64,000 nucleotides of DNA from Negativicutes bacterium (GTDB taxonomy: Bacteria > Bacillota_C > Negativicutes > Sporomusales_B > JARLHX01), in assembly GCA_031292035.1 (NCBI GenBank), contig JARLHX010000423.1, positions 62,001-126,000 of the forward strand. Reading direction: 5' to 3'. The translations under genes and the position numbers were made by a program. Shown piece by piece: positions 43,016 through 53,800 of this stretch (positions within the stretch are counted from its first letter, which is position 1; every line of letters starts with the position of its first letter). Below the pieces are notes generated by a model. That model saw only the letters and a list, made by a program, of their open reading frames with translations, searched no databases and was not told the origin of the DNA.

Positions 43016-45034
43016 GTGAAAAAATTATTGCCCTCGCAGCTTCTGCATAAAACTATTGTTTATTTTCCGCTGCTTGTGGTGATACTTGGCGTTATCATTA
43101 CGCTCACAAGCTTCTGGCAAGTGCGCACCTATAATCTTGAACGTTTGCAGCAAAAATTTGAAATAGACGCTTTCTATATTTCCAGCACCATTGAAAGCAC
43201 ACTCAGAGAACACATGATCGAACTCGAAGCCCTTCGCGGTTTTTTTGCCAGTGATAAGATAGTAGATCGCGGTGAATTTACTGCCTTTACTTTGCAGGCT
43301 TTATCCACTCGGCCGGGAATTCGCGCCTTTGAATGGATTCCCCGCGTCTCTTATGAAGAACGTGATGCCTACGAAAGATTGGATCGCGGCGATCAATTTT
43401 ATCTTTTTAAGATTACGGAACGGGACAGCAAAGGGCAACTTCTAAACGCATCAGCCCGCAGGTATTATTACCCGGTAGAATATGTTGAACCGCTTGCCGG
43501 CAATGAACGCGCGATAGGTTATGATCTTGGCTCTGACGCCATCCGGCTCCAGGCATTGCAAAAAGCAGCTGAGACCGGCTTGACCACCGGGACGGCTCCG
43601 ATCCGTCTTGTGCAGGAACCGGGAAATCAGTCCGGCTTTCTTGTCTTCAAACCGGTTTACGCGAAAAACGCGGCTGTATCGACAACAGAAGCGCGAAATA
43701 CGGCTCTTCGCGGATTTGTGTTGGGGGTTTTTCGCTCAGGTGAAATGGTACAAGGCGCTTTTTCTGCCAAATCTCCGCAGAATATTGCCATCAAAATGTT
43801 CGATGTTACTCAAACGGGTGCTGAACAACTCTTTTTTGACAATGACGCCGATAGTAACGCCAAGATGGAATCATCAACGTCTTCTTGGATTGAGCGACTA
43901 CTCTCTGCTACAAGGGTCAGTACCGAAGACTCTGTGGCCTTTGCCGGTCGAAGTTGGCGAATACAAATCGAAACAACGCCCCTTTATGTGGAAGCCAATC
44001 TTGCACAAACCCATTGGATTGTATTACCAACTGGTGGGGCGTTGACTTTATTAGTTTTCCTTATTATTCGTTTTCTGAATAGCGAAATACTGGAACGCAA
44101 AAGGGTTGAAAAGGCTTTGCTATTGTCAGAGCAGGGGCTACAGCTAAGCAATGTTGAGCTTGCAACAGCATTGCAAAATCTAGGGAATACCCAGGCGCAA
44201 CTGGTGCATCAGGAAAAATTGGCCGGCATCGGGCAATTAGCGGCCGGAGTGGCCCACGAAATTAACAATCCGCTTGGATTCATCGTCAGTAATATTGAAA
44301 CTCTCGAAAAATATGTTGTCATTTTTACTGAAATGATTAAACAATACCGGGAGTTTAAGCCGCTGCTGATCAATAGCGACGATCCGGCCATCAAGGAAAA
44401 AGTTGCCCAGATTACGCTGCTTGAAAAAACAAAAAAAATAGATTATATCTATTGCGATCTTTTCGATCTTTTTCGAGAAGTTGAGGAGGGGCTGCAGCGT
44501 GTTCACCGGATTGTCGTCGGGTTAAGACTGTTTTCCCGGACAGATCAATCCCGTCAATTTGAAGGCTACAATTTAAACGAAGGGATCAAAACAACGCTGA
44601 TTGTCGCCAATAACGAAATTAAATATAGTGCCGTAATCGAGAAAAGTTTGCAGCAGTTGCCATCAATTGAGGCGGTGGGGGGCGAGATTAACCAAGTTCT
44701 TCTCAATCTTTTCGTCAATGCCGCCCAAGCAATCAGGGAGAAAGACAAAGATAATCTTGGCATAATAAAGGTTAGCACCCGTTTTGACCAAACCCATGTT
44801 TTCTGCGAAATTGAGGACAACGGCATCGGCATTCCTGCTGAAAAACAAAAAGATATTTACAATCCGTTTTATACCACCAAACCGATAGGACAGGGAACCG
44901 GCCTTGGTCTCAGTATTTCCTATGATATTATTGTTAATCGTCATTTTGGAGAAATCAACGTGGAAAGCAGTCCTGGGAAAGGGACGACATTCTTGTTAAA
45001 ACTACCAATTAAACACGACCAGGCCGATACATAG
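43016..45034 (+). CDS. CHASE-domain sensor histidine kinase
   Basis: 672 residues. TM1 at about 12-34, a CHASE extracellular domain (about 65-290; P-G-I-R-A-F-E-W-I-P and Y-P-V-E-Y-V-E-P-L marks), TM2 at about 333-352, coiled coil, then [24 protein letters not shown] and G-T-G-L-G-L-S. The kinase core closely resembles the one at 38381, even in the L-N-E-G-I-x-T-x-L-I-V and S-Y-D-I-I-V-N segments, so the two differ mainly in what they sense. GTG 43016 with GAGGTG 5 bp upstream. Confidence 0.9.
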   Translation: MKKLLPSQLLHKTIVYFPLLVVILGVIITLTSFWQVRTYNLERLQQKFEIDAFYISSTIESTLREHMIELEALRGFFASDKIVDRGEFTAFTLQALSTRPGIRAFEWIPRVSYEERDAYERLDRGDQFYLFKITERDSKGQLLNASARRYYYPVEYVEPLAGNERAIGYDLGSDAIRLQALQKAAETGLTTGTAPIRLVQEPGNQSGFLVFKPVYAKNAAVSTTEARNTALRGFVLGVFRSGEMVQGAFSAKSPQNIAIKMFDVTQTGAEQLFFDNDADSNAKMESSTSSWIERLLSATRVSTEDSVAFAGRSWRIQIETTPLYVEANLAQTHWIVLPTGGALTLLVFLIIRFLNSEILERKRVEKALLLSEQGLQLSNVELATALQNLGNTQAQLVHQEKLAGIGQLAAGVAHEINNPLGFIVSNIETLEKYVVIFTEMIKQYREFKPLLINSDDPAIKEKVAQITLLEKTKKIDYIYCDLFDLFREVEEGLQRVHRIVVGLRLFSRTDQSRQFEGYNLNEGIKTTLIVANNEIKYSAVIEKSLQQLPSIEAVGGEINQVLLNLFVNAAQAIREKDKDNLGIIKVSTRFDQTHVFCEIEDNGIGIPAEKQKDIYNPFYTTKPIGQGTGLGLSISYDIIVNRHFGEINVESSPGKGTTFLLKLPIKHDQADT

Positions 45035-45123
45035 AAGGTGCGCTGCAGCAATTTGTCGATTGTTGTGGACGGGGTATATGACGCTTTTTGACCAAGACTA
45101 GGCCGATGAGAGGCGGTGTTGAT

Positions 45124-46293
45124 ATGGGAAGAAAGATTCTCTTTGTGGATGATGAACGATCGATTTTGAAGGCCATCGAACGACTGTTTTTCGATTTCGA
45201 CTGTGAGTTGGTTGTTGCCGAAAGCGGCGAGGAAGGGCTCCGGCTGCTTGCGGAAAACTCGGTCGATGTTGTGGTGTCCGATATGCGGATGCCGGGAATG
45301 GACGGACATCAATTTCTCAGACGGGTCAAGGCCCTTTATCCAGGAACCACGCGACTGATTTTGAGCGGGTATGCTGATGAGAAAGAGATCTTTGAGAGTC
45401 TGATTGATGGTTCGAACAGCTTGTATTTGTTCAAGCCTTGGAATGGGGATGAATTAAAAAAGAAGATTGAACAGATTTTTGCAGCGCGGCAGATTTACCG
45501 GAATCCGGCCTTGCTAAGTATCGTCAATAGTCTGGAAAATTTGTCGTTGGTCACCGGCATCTTTGATTCGGTTAGCCGGCTGATTGATGAGGATGCGGAG
45601 ATCGGCACGATTGCCCGGGTGATCCAGACCGACCCAACGGTGACGGCGGCCATCCTCCGGATCGTGAATTCAGCCTTTTTTAATGTCAAAACAGGCTCTG
45701 TTTCCCAGGCGATCACCTTTCTCGGGCTGGCGGTGCTCAAAGCCGTTGTTTTGTCTTGCACCCTATCGAAATCAGCCAATATCAAAGTGCCGCCATTTAG
45801 TATCGCCCGCCTGACCAACCATGCCAGTACCGCGAATATATTGATGGAAAAAATCTATACCGGGCTGCTGAAAAAACCGCTGCCGGAGAGCCTGGTCACC
45901 GCCGGGCTGTTGCACAATCTGGGGTTGGTATTGTGTCTGCACTATTTTCCGGTCCAATACCGGCAAGTGATCGCCGAACATTCCCAGAACGTCGGCTCGA
46001 ACCAATTCACGACAAGGGAAAAAGAAATGTTCGGAGTGACCCACGCCGAAATGGGGGGGTATTTGCTGGACTGGTGGGGTATTCCCTATGCCATTGTCGA
46101 GTGCGCCCTGTTTCACCACGAGCCGCTGCATGAGGCGGTCATGGATCGGGAGGCGGTTTGCGCAGTCCATATTGCCAATCACTACGCCTGGAAGAGTGTA
46201 GCTCCCATCTTGGCCGATAGCTTGGAGCAAGGAGTTTTTGCGGTATTGCATATCACGCAGCGTGATTGCGAGAAACTGCTTCATGCGGAGTAA
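45124..46293 (+). CDS. Response regulator with HDOD output
   Basis: 389 residues. Receiver (V-D-D-E-R, V-V-S-D-M-R-M-P-G, L-S-G-Y-A, F-K-P-W) followed by an HDOD domain (I-Q-T-D-P-T-V-T-A-A-I-L-R-I-V-N-S-A-F-F, S-Q-A-I-T-F-L-G). HDOD lacks catalytic metal residues and usually acts by protein contact in c-di-GMP and cell-cycle signalling. ATG 45124 with AGGCGG 7 bp upstream. Confidence 0.88.
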   Translation: MGRKILFVDDERSILKAIERLFFDFDCELVVAESGEEGLRLLAENSVDVVVSDMRMPGMDGHQFLRRVKALYPGTTRLILSGYADEKEIFESLIDGSNSLYLFKPWNGDELKKKIEQIFAARQIYRNPALLSIVNSLENLSLVTGIFDSVSRLIDEDAEIGTIARVIQTDPTVTAAILRIVNSAFFNVKTGSVSQAITFLGLAVLKAVVLSCTLSKSANIKVPPFSIARLTNHASTANILMEKIYTGLLKKPLPESLVTAGLLHNLGLVLCLHYFPVQYRQVIAEHSQNVGSNQFTTREKEMFGVTHAEMGGYLLDWWGIPYAIVECALFHHEPLHEAVMDREAVCAVHIANHYAWKSVAPILADSLEQGVFAVLHITQRDCEKLLHAE

Positions 46294-46363
46294 TTGCTTG
46301 TTAGGATAAAGGCTCGGATGATCGGTTTGATGCGGAGAAAAATGTTGACAAGGGTGATGAGCG

Positions 46364-47410
46364 ATGGGGGAAAAGAAAAACATAGTTCTTTTTGTGGATG
46401 ATGAAAATCATATTTTGAGCGCCATCCGCCGGGCAACTGCTGACGAAGCGTTCGAATCCCTGTTTGCCGGCAGCGGCCGGGAAGCGCTGCAGGTTTTTGC
46501 AGAGCATGAAATCAGCGTCATTATCACCGACATGCGGATGCCGGGTATGGACGGCTTGGCTCTGCTGAAAATCATCCGCGAACAATACCCGGAGACGGTG
46601 CGAATGGTGCTGTCCGGGTATACCCAGTTATCCCAGGTCCTGGCGACTGTTAATCAGGGTGATATTTTCCGCTATATCCCAAAACCCTGGGAGATGGAAG
46701 AAGAACTGCTGTCGGCTGTGCGTCAGGCTATCGACCGCTATAATCTCGGAGCCGAGCGCGACAGCTTGCGGGAGGGACTGGAACTCAAAAATCAGGCTTA
46801 TTTGAATATTTTTCGGGAGATGGAGCAAAAGTTTGCCAACGAGAAGAAAGACTTGGCCAGTCTTAAGCGGGTTCATCGTTGGCTGTTTGCGTTCTGGAAA
46901 AAACAGCTGGCGATGTGCTCTGGACGGGTAGATGATGACAGTGAGGCTGCTGCGGCAAGGTATGTTGATCTGATTGAGTTGATTCAACAGAACTATCTTG
47001 ACATGCTGCCAACAACCTTTGCCCAGAAGGTTACGGCGAAAATGATCGCCGACATTTCCAAGGCGTGTGAGGGCCGACTGGTTATAAATAGTGTTCGCAA
47101 AGTAGATATAGACCTTTCGGGGCATTACGACTTTTTGCAGATGGCGTTAAAGACTCTTCTCGGACTTGTGCCTGATGACCAGACTGTATTGTGCGATATG
47201 ATGGTTGACGTCAAAGAGGAGGGCCTCGCGGTGGTGGCTTTTGTCATTAGCCTCAAGTTGTTCAAGTTGCCGGCCGGCATGCAAAGCCACATCAAAATCG
47301 CCTGTTCGCTTCTCAGTGAAATGGGTGGAGCTTATAATACAAAAATCATTCCTGAAGTGGCTCAGGGAGAATTGGTGGCCATCCGTGTCAACTGGCTGGC
47401 CGAGCAGTGA
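46364..47410 (+). CDS. Response regulator with long coiled coil and unassigned C-terminal domain
   Basis: 348 residues. Receiver (V-D-D-E-N, I-I-T-D-M-R-M-P-G, L-S-G-Y-T, P-K-P-W), a coiled coil of about 60 residues, then about 160 residues that I cannot assign; the pattern of strands and helices faintly resembles a kinase ATPase domain without N, G1 or G2 box. It may be a degenerate kinase that receives phosphate but does not transfer it. Last gene of the cassette. Confidence 0.7.
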   Translation: MGEKKNIVLFVDDENHILSAIRRATADEAFESLFAGSGREALQVFAEHEISVIITDMRMPGMDGLALLKIIREQYPETVRMVLSGYTQLSQVLATVNQGDIFRYIPKPWEMEEELLSAVRQAIDRYNLGAERDSLREGLELKNQAYLNIFREMEQKFANEKKDLASLKRVHRWLFAFWKKQLAMCSGRVDDDSEAAAARYVDLIELIQQNYLDMLPTTFAQKVTAKMIADISKACEGRLVINSVRKVDIDLSGHYDFLQMALKTLLGLVPDDQTVLCDMMVDVKEEGLAVVAFVISLKLFKLPAGMQSHIKIACSLLSEMGGAYNTKIIPEVAQGELVAIRVNWLAEQ

Positions 47411-47468
47411 TTTCTTCGTGGCGACAGACTGAGGAGCAAATTCAAGGACTGATATGTGCATACTAAGA

Positions 47469-47499
47469 GTCTCGAATCAGATTGTTTTTCGAGGCTTTT
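47469..47499 (+). terminator. Intrinsic terminator of the signalling cassette
   Basis: Stem GTCTCGAA / TTCGAGGC (one wobble), 11-nt loop, TTTT. Confidence 0.65.
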
Positions 47500-47512
47500 C
47501 CAGCATAATAAG

Positions 47513-47585
47513 GGATTGCCGGAGGTGGCCCCGCGGTGCTTTATCAGCAGGTGCAGCCCGGCGGGGCGGCGAAGTGGATATATAA
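47513..47585 (+). ncRNA. Structured GC-rich leader of moeA, candidate Moco-type riboswitch
   Basis: CCCCGC (47529-47534) and GCGGGG (47561-47566) close a stem containing GGTGC-TTTATCA-GCAGGTGCAGCC; GGCC/GGCG bases outside extend it. It stands about 30 bp upstream of moeA. Position and compactness suggest regulation by molybdenum cofactor, but I could not match the aptamer base by base. Confidence 0.35.
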
Positions 47586-47612
47586 AGAGTTGGCTGAGCC
47601 AGGGGGACGAAT

Positions 47613-48827
47613 ATGACGCTCAAGCTGGAAATGGCGCAAGAAATTTTGCTTCAGGCCGTGACTCCGATGCCACCGCAGCAGGTGTCGTTAGGGGATTGCT
47701 TCCAAAGGGTATTGGCGAAACCGGTTGTGGCTGACGGTGACTTTCCGCCGTTTGACCGCTCGCCGCTGGATGGCTATGCCTTGATTGCCTCTCAGGTGGC
47801 AGCGGCGTCACCGGATCATCCGGCTGTTTTGCGGGTGGTGGACAACATTCCGGCCGGCAGTATGTCCGAGATGGAAGTGACGGTCGGTACCGCAGCCCGG
47901 ATTATGACTGGAGCCCCCATTCCTGTCGGGGCGACCGGGGTGGTCAGGCTTGAAGATACCGTGACTGACGGCGAATGGGTGAGGGTGCTGGCCGGTGCGG
48001 GCGTGGCCGCCAATATTTGTCGCCGGGGGGAAGAACTGGCTGCCGACGAGGTGGTGGCAGAACCCGGGACGGTGATCAACGCCGGGGCGATGGGAATGCT
48101 GGCCCTTGTGGGCGATATTCGGCCATGGGTATATCCCCGGCCAAGGGTGGCGCTAATCGCAACCGGCAGCGAGGTGGTGCCGCCAGAGGCTCCCTTGCCG
48201 CCAGGCAGCATCCGTAATTCCAACAGTTTCATGCTGAGCGGCCAGGTGGCGGAGGCCGGTGCCGAACCGGTGCTGCTCGGCGTTGCCTGCGACGATGTGG
48301 CTGAAATCGCGTCTTTTTTGGTCCGGGCCGAGACTTGCGACTTGATTATATCGACCGGCGGAGTGTCGGCCGGCGACTATGATTTGATGGCTGATGTATA
48401 TCGACAACTTGGCATTGACATCCTTTTCGAGAGGGTTGCCATGAAACCGGGCATGCCGGTTTTGGCTGGGCGACAGGACGGCAAATTGTATATCGGACTT
48501 TCTGGCAATCCGGCGGCCGCCAGTATTGCCTTTGAACAACTTGTCCGGCCAATATTATTAAAGATGGCCGGGCGAAAAAATTGGTGGCGGACCGAGGTCC
48601 GGGCTACCCTGGCGGCCCCTTTTGGCAAAAGCTCGGATGCCAGGCGGCTTGTCTGGGCGCGCTGCTGGCGGGAAGAAGCCGGACTAGTGGCTGAGCCTTT
48701 AGGTTTCCAAGGTAACGGTATGCTGAAATCGGCAATCGCAGCCAACGCGCTGATCGTCATTCCTGAGCATAGCCCGCCGCTGCCTATCGGCAGCGAGGTA
48801 ACTGTCATGTTGCTGTCCCTCCCATAA
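47613..48827 (+). CDS. moeA: Molybdopterin molybdenumtransferase MoeA
   Basis: 404 residues, full length. F-P-P-F-D-R-S-P-L-D-G-Y-A near residue 47 and R-I-M-T-G-A-P-I-P-V-G-A near 95 are MoeA signatures; S-T-G-G-V-S-A-G-D-Y-D near 250 and G-L-S-G-N-P-A-A near 290 are the molybdopterin-binding motifs. It inserts molybdate into adenylylated molybdopterin. The N-terminal segment matches the usual start. Monocistronic in this window. Confidence 0.93.
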   Translation: MTLKLEMAQEILLQAVTPMPPQQVSLGDCFQRVLAKPVVADGDFPPFDRSPLDGYALIASQVAAASPDHPAVLRVVDNIPAGSMSEMEVTVGTAARIMTGAPIPVGATGVVRLEDTVTDGEWVRVLAGAGVAANICRRGEELAADEVVAEPGTVINAGAMGMLALVGDIRPWVYPRPRVALIATGSEVVPPEAPLPPGSIRNSNSFMLSGQVAEAGAEPVLLGVACDDVAEIASFLVRAETCDLIISTGGVSAGDYDLMADVYRQLGIDILFERVAMKPGMPVLAGRQDGKLYIGLSGNPAAASIAFEQLVRPILLKMAGRKNWWRTEVRATLAAPFGKSSDARRLVWARCWREEAGLVAEPLGFQGNGMLKSAIAANALIVIPEHSPPLPIGSEVTVMLLSLP

Positions 48828-48951
48828 TCTATTGTGATGAAGGGATAGCAACTTCTGTTTAGGTCAAAGCCGGCGATTCGTTGACTTTAGCAATGGTGCG
48901 GGGTAAAATCAAGATAAATAACCCCCGGCCAGGGGGGGAGGACGGAGATCG

Positions 48952-50634
48952 ATGCAGAAGATTGTCGTGGTCGGCGCCGTGGCCGCTGGACTGAAAGCGG
49001 CAGCCAAAGCCAGGCGTTGCGACCCAACCGCCCAGATCACTGTGGTGGAGAAGGGTAGCCTGATTTCTTATGGCGCTTGCGGGATGCCTTATTATGTTTC
49101 CGGCGATGTCGCCGATCTCAATCAATTGCTGTCAACACCGGCAGGAGCCATTCGCAACCCCACTTTTTTTAAAAACGTAAAAAATATCGATGTAATCACC
49201 GAAAGTCTGGCTGTCAGAATCGACCGGCAGGCCAAGACGGTGCTGGTGAAACAGGTGGTGACTGGTGCCGAAACGCAGTTGCCGTACGACAAATTGGTTA
49301 TCGCCACCGGGGCTACCCCGGTTCGGCCCAACTTGCCAGGCATCGGACTGGCCAACATTGTTCAGTTCTGGCACCCGGACGATGCCAGGGCTGTCCGGGG
49401 ACGGCTGGAAAAGGGGCAGGTCAAGAATGCGGTCATTATCGGCGCCGGCCTTGTTGGCATGGAGATGGCTGAGGCCCTGTCATTGTGGGACGTCAAGGTC
49501 ACAGTTGTGGAAATGAAAGACCAGGTTTTCCCGGCATTTTTGGATGCCGAGATCGCCGGTTCTGTTGCTAAATATCTGGCAGGAAAAGGCGTCACTGTCC
49601 TGACCGGCGAGAAAGTGGAACGGTTTAACGGCGACAATGACGTGCAGGAAGTGGTGACCGATAAGCGGATCATTCCTGCCGATTTAGTGATTCTGTCGGT
49701 CGGCGTAAGGCCCAATGTCGAACTGGCTCGGGAGGCCGGGCTGACCATCGGCGGGACTGGCGGCATAGCGGTCAATGAGTATCTCGAAACCAGCGACCCG
49801 GATATTTATGCCGGCGGCGATTGTGTGGAAAATGTCCATCGCCTGTCAGGGGCGAAGGTGCTTTTGCCGATGGGCTCCACTGCCAATAAACACGGCCGGA
49901 TTATCGGCGTCAATCTTTGTGGTGGCCGGGATAAATTTGGCGGTGTGCTGGCAACGGTATTGGTTAAGGTTCTTGACATGAATGTGGGCAAGGTGGGTTT
50001 GACCGAAGGGGAGGCCCGCCAGTCCGGATATGAGATTGTGACTGTGTTGACAGGTGGACATGACCGGCCGCACTATATGCCTGAGGCCAAGCTGATAACC
50101 GTCAAGCTGATTGCAGACGCTGTCACTCACAAACTGCTGGGCGCTCAGGCCTTCGGCGAGGGCGATGTGGCCAAGCGGATCGATGTGCTGGCTACCGCTA
50201 TGACGTTTGGCGGAAAGGTCGACGATTTGCTGGATATTGATCTCGGCTACGCTCCACCCTATAGCAGCCCGATCGACAATGCGGTTGTGGCGGCCAACGC
50301 ACTCTTGAACAAACTGGAAGGGAGCCTAAAGGGGATTTCGCCGCTGGTTGCCAAGGAAAAAATGGCGACAGGGCAGACGGTCTTTCTTGATGTACGGACT
50401 CCTGACGAGTGTAAACAAAGCCGCCTCGGCGGCAGCGAGAATATAAAATATATTCCGCTCGGTCAATTGCGCAAACGCCTGGATGAACTCGGCAAGGACG
50501 ACGAGATTGTCGCCTTTTGCAAGATCAGTCTGCGTGGCTATGAAGCGGCCCTCATCTTGGAAGGGGAAGGGTTTGACAATGTGCGGGTCATGGAGGGCGG
50601 CCTCAATGCCTGGCCCTTTGATTGCGAAAAGTAA
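48952..50634 (+). CDS. CoA-disulfide reductase-like flavoprotein with C-terminal rhodanese domain
   Basis: 560 residues. FAD-binding V-V-G-A-V-A-A-G near residue 6 (alanine where GG is usual), redox-active S-Y-G-A-C-G-M-P-Y-Y-V-S-G with a single cysteine near 43, NAD(P)H-binding I-I-G-A-G-L-V-G-M-E-M near 165, then the pyridine nucleotide-disulfide dimerisation domain and a rhodanese domain (about 465-560) with active-site F-C-K-I-S-L-R-G-Y. Such CoADR-Rhd fusions reduce CoA-persulfide or CoA-disulfide, using sulfane sulfur. ATG behind GGAGG. Confidence 0.88.
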   Translation: MQKIVVVGAVAAGLKAAAKARRCDPTAQITVVEKGSLISYGACGMPYYVSGDVADLNQLLSTPAGAIRNPTFFKNVKNIDVITESLAVRIDRQAKTVLVKQVVTGAETQLPYDKLVIATGATPVRPNLPGIGLANIVQFWHPDDARAVRGRLEKGQVKNAVIIGAGLVGMEMAEALSLWDVKVTVVEMKDQVFPAFLDAEIAGSVAKYLAGKGVTVLTGEKVERFNGDNDVQEVVTDKRIIPADLVILSVGVRPNVELAREAGLTIGGTGGIAVNEYLETSDPDIYAGGDCVENVHRLSGAKVLLPMGSTANKHGRIIGVNLCGGRDKFGGVLATVLVKVLDMNVGKVGLTEGEARQSGYEIVTVLTGGHDRPHYMPEAKLITVKLIADAVTHKLLGAQAFGEGDVAKRIDVLATAMTFGGKVDDLLDIDLGYAPPYSSPIDNAVVAANALLNKLEGSLKGISPLVAKEKMATGQTVFLDVRTPDECKQSRLGGSENIKYIPLGQLRKRLDELGKDDEIVAFCKISLRGYEAALILEGEGFDNVRVMEGGLNAWPFDCEK

Positions 50635-50642
50635 ACAGCTTT

Positions 50643-50682
50643 CCCTGATAAAAAAGACTGGCTGTGGCTGGTCTTTTTTTCT
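50643..50682 (+). terminator. Intrinsic terminator of the CoADR-rhodanese gene
   Basis: Stem GACTGGC / GCTGGTC (two wobbles) with an A run before and TTTTTTT after it. Confidence 0.75.
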
Positions 50683-50853
50683 TTGGATAAAATGTAGAGG
50701 GAAGTTGTCATGAAAACCAAATTACTGTCTATGATGTCAAAATAAAAGGTATTTTGGATATTGCTGTCAAACAAAGACGAGATATAAAATATTTTGCTGA
50801 TCAAAACCTCGTCTGAGAGCCTGATGCCAATCAATTGATTGGAGGCGCCTTGT

Positions 50854-53800
50854 TTGGAAAAGAAGCGGATTGGACGATATCAGCGTATTCCCTCCCGGTG
50901 GGTAAAGGTGATCAATATCTTGGTTATCACCTGCCTTTTCAGTCTGTTTTTCGGGTTGTTTGACTGTTTGGGGCTAGCGGCTCAGCCGGTTCAGACCGAA
51001 ACCAAAAAGGTTCTTATTTTGCCTTCATACAATTTTAACTACCTCGGGAGCCAATGGTTTCTGCAAGGGGTTTTTGCGGAGTTCGCCGAACACTCGCCAT
51101 ATAAAGTTACCTATTATCACGAAAACCTGCAGTTGTCAGCCCGGTCGTCTGACGAATATTACAATACGATGGCAGAGTCCTTGAAAGTCAAATATTTAAC
51201 AGAGAAACCTGATCTGATTATTGTTCAATATAAACAAGCTTTGCAATTCATGAGTGCATACGGAACTCAAATTTTCGGCAACGTTCCGGTTGTCTATGCC
51301 GGGTTGGAAAGCGAAGACTATCATACAGTCAAGGTGCCGGATCATTACAATGGGATACTAGCTACCTTTTCGGCTAATAAAAACATCGAACTTGTGCTGC
51401 ACAATCACCCGGCAGTCAAGATGATTTATGTTGTTGGCGGTTCCGGTTCTGTTGAAAAAGATCTGGTAAATAGCGTGATACAATCCGGGCGAGACAGCCG
51501 CGTCCCTGTTGAATTTATTGCTCTCAATAATCTGCCTTTTCCCGAATTGCTCGCCCGGATAGACGCAATCAAGGGTGATGCCGCCATTATGTATCAAGCT
51601 TTTCAGGTTGATGCGGCAGGCAATGTCTTTGTACCGGCCGAGGTTGCGAAAGAGATTGGTCGTGTCGCCCATGTGCCGGTATACGGCATGCTTGACACCT
51701 ATGAGGGCAGCGGGATAACGGGTGGATTTCTGATCAGTCAGGAATCCATGGGAAGCAAGGCCGCAGAGATTGGTATCGAGATATTGTTGGGGAAAAGAAC
51801 AACTGAATCGATGATACAGGTTGAGCCGATAGGCGCATATTGGTTCGACTGGCGGCAGTTGCAGCGTTGGGGGATCGACGAGAACAGGTTGCCGGCAGGG
51901 AGTAAGATTGACTTTAAAGAAACTTCGTTCTGGGAGTTGTATAAGTGGCAGATCATTGGCGGGATTTGCCTGGTTGTTTTGCAAGGGCTTTTGATTTGTG
52001 GGCTGCTTATCAACCGCATACAGCGAAAACGGATGCAGGCTGCGCTGGAAGAAAGCGAGAAACGCTTTCGTCTGGCGATGGATTTGACTAGTGAGGGTCT
52101 ATGGGATTGGGATGTCACTACCGATAAAGCCTATTTCAGTCCTGGCTACTACCGGATGCTCGGCTTTGAACCGAATGAATTTCCCATGACCGGCCAGGCA
52201 TGGTTGGAGAAAGTCCATCCTGACGACCGTGCAAGAGCTCTTAAGCAAAATCAGGACTGTATCGACACCCAAATATCCATTTTTAAGGTTGAATTTCGCA
52301 TGCGGTCAAAAAGCGGAGAGTGGAGATGGATTCTCGGTCGCGGCGCTGCGGTGAGTAGAGATGACACCGGAAAAGCGCTTCGCATGCTGGGAACACATCT
52401 CGATATCACCGAGCGCAAGCTGACCGAGGAGGCCCTGCAAAAGAGCGAAAGCCGCTTTCGCCATGTAGCTGAACACGCGATTGAATGGATATGGGAGGTT
52501 GATCAAGAGGGCCTTTATACGTATGCAAGCCCGATGGTTGAGCAACTGCTTGGCTATCAACCTGACGAACTGGTTGGGGAAAAGCACTATTATGACCTGT
52601 TCTGCCCAGAGCAACGCGACTATCTCAGGAATTTTGTCGAACAGGCAGTTACCAAAAGAGAGAATATCCACCGTTTTGTGAATCCAAATGTTCACAAGAA
52701 TGGCTCGGTTGTCATACTGGAAACGAACAGCGGTCCGATCATCGGTGACAATGGCGAACTGCTTGGATACCGGGGATCAGATATTGATATTACAGAACGT
52801 AAGCGGTCAGAAGAGGCACTAATCGAAAGCAATGAACGTTATCAGGCACTTGTGAAACAGTCTTCTGAGGCAATTATTGTTTATGAATATGAAACCAGAC
52901 GGATTCAAGAATCCAACAAGGCCAGTGTGGCTATGTTCGGGTATTCAGAAGAAGAATTGCGTTCCATGACGTTGGAAGACATTATGATTATCAGTGATGA
53001 CGAACTTGCCCGTTTTGTTCATGCGGCGAAGGAACAAGGCGGATTTCCGGCCGGTGTTGCCCGGTACCGGCATAAGGATGGTCATATTGTTTATGCCGAG
53101 CGGTCGGGAACGATGATTCATCATCGCGGGCGGCAACTGACCCTTGTCTCTTATCACGACATTACCGAAGAGCGGAAACTCCAGCGAAAGATTCACCAGG
53201 ATATCGGGCTGGCAGGTAAGGTGCAAAAGGCAATGTTACCAGGCGACTACCAGGACGATAAGGTATCAATCCGAACCATTTACCAGCCGGCGAATTTCGT
53301 GAGCGGCGACTATTTCGGCTATCGCTGGATCATGGGTGGTCAAGTGTTGAACGGGTTCGTCCTTGATGTGACCGGACATGGACTGGCAACAGCATTGCAG
53401 ACAGCTGCGATCAACGCTGTGCTCAATGATGAACTCGAACGAAATCAAGTTTGGTCATTGAAAAGTCTGACGAGGCTCAATTCGCAGGTAGTGTCCTACC
53501 TGCCTGAAGGCTCATTTGCGGCCGTTCTGGCTTTCTCATTTGATTTCCGTACCCGAACGGTAACCTGTATATCAGGTGGGATCAACTATTATCTGTCATC
53601 AACAAGCCTTAACAACGGTTGGGTTGGCCTGCCGGGGCGATATCTCGGAATTTCCGAGAAAGCCCGCTTAAGTATGACAACCACTCCGTTTCAGCATGGC
53701 GACACCTTCTACTTTCCCACTGACGGTATAGCAGATAGCCTTGACCGCAAGCAACCAATTGATGTGCACAATTTCCAGGAGACGATGGCGATGCTGGAGC

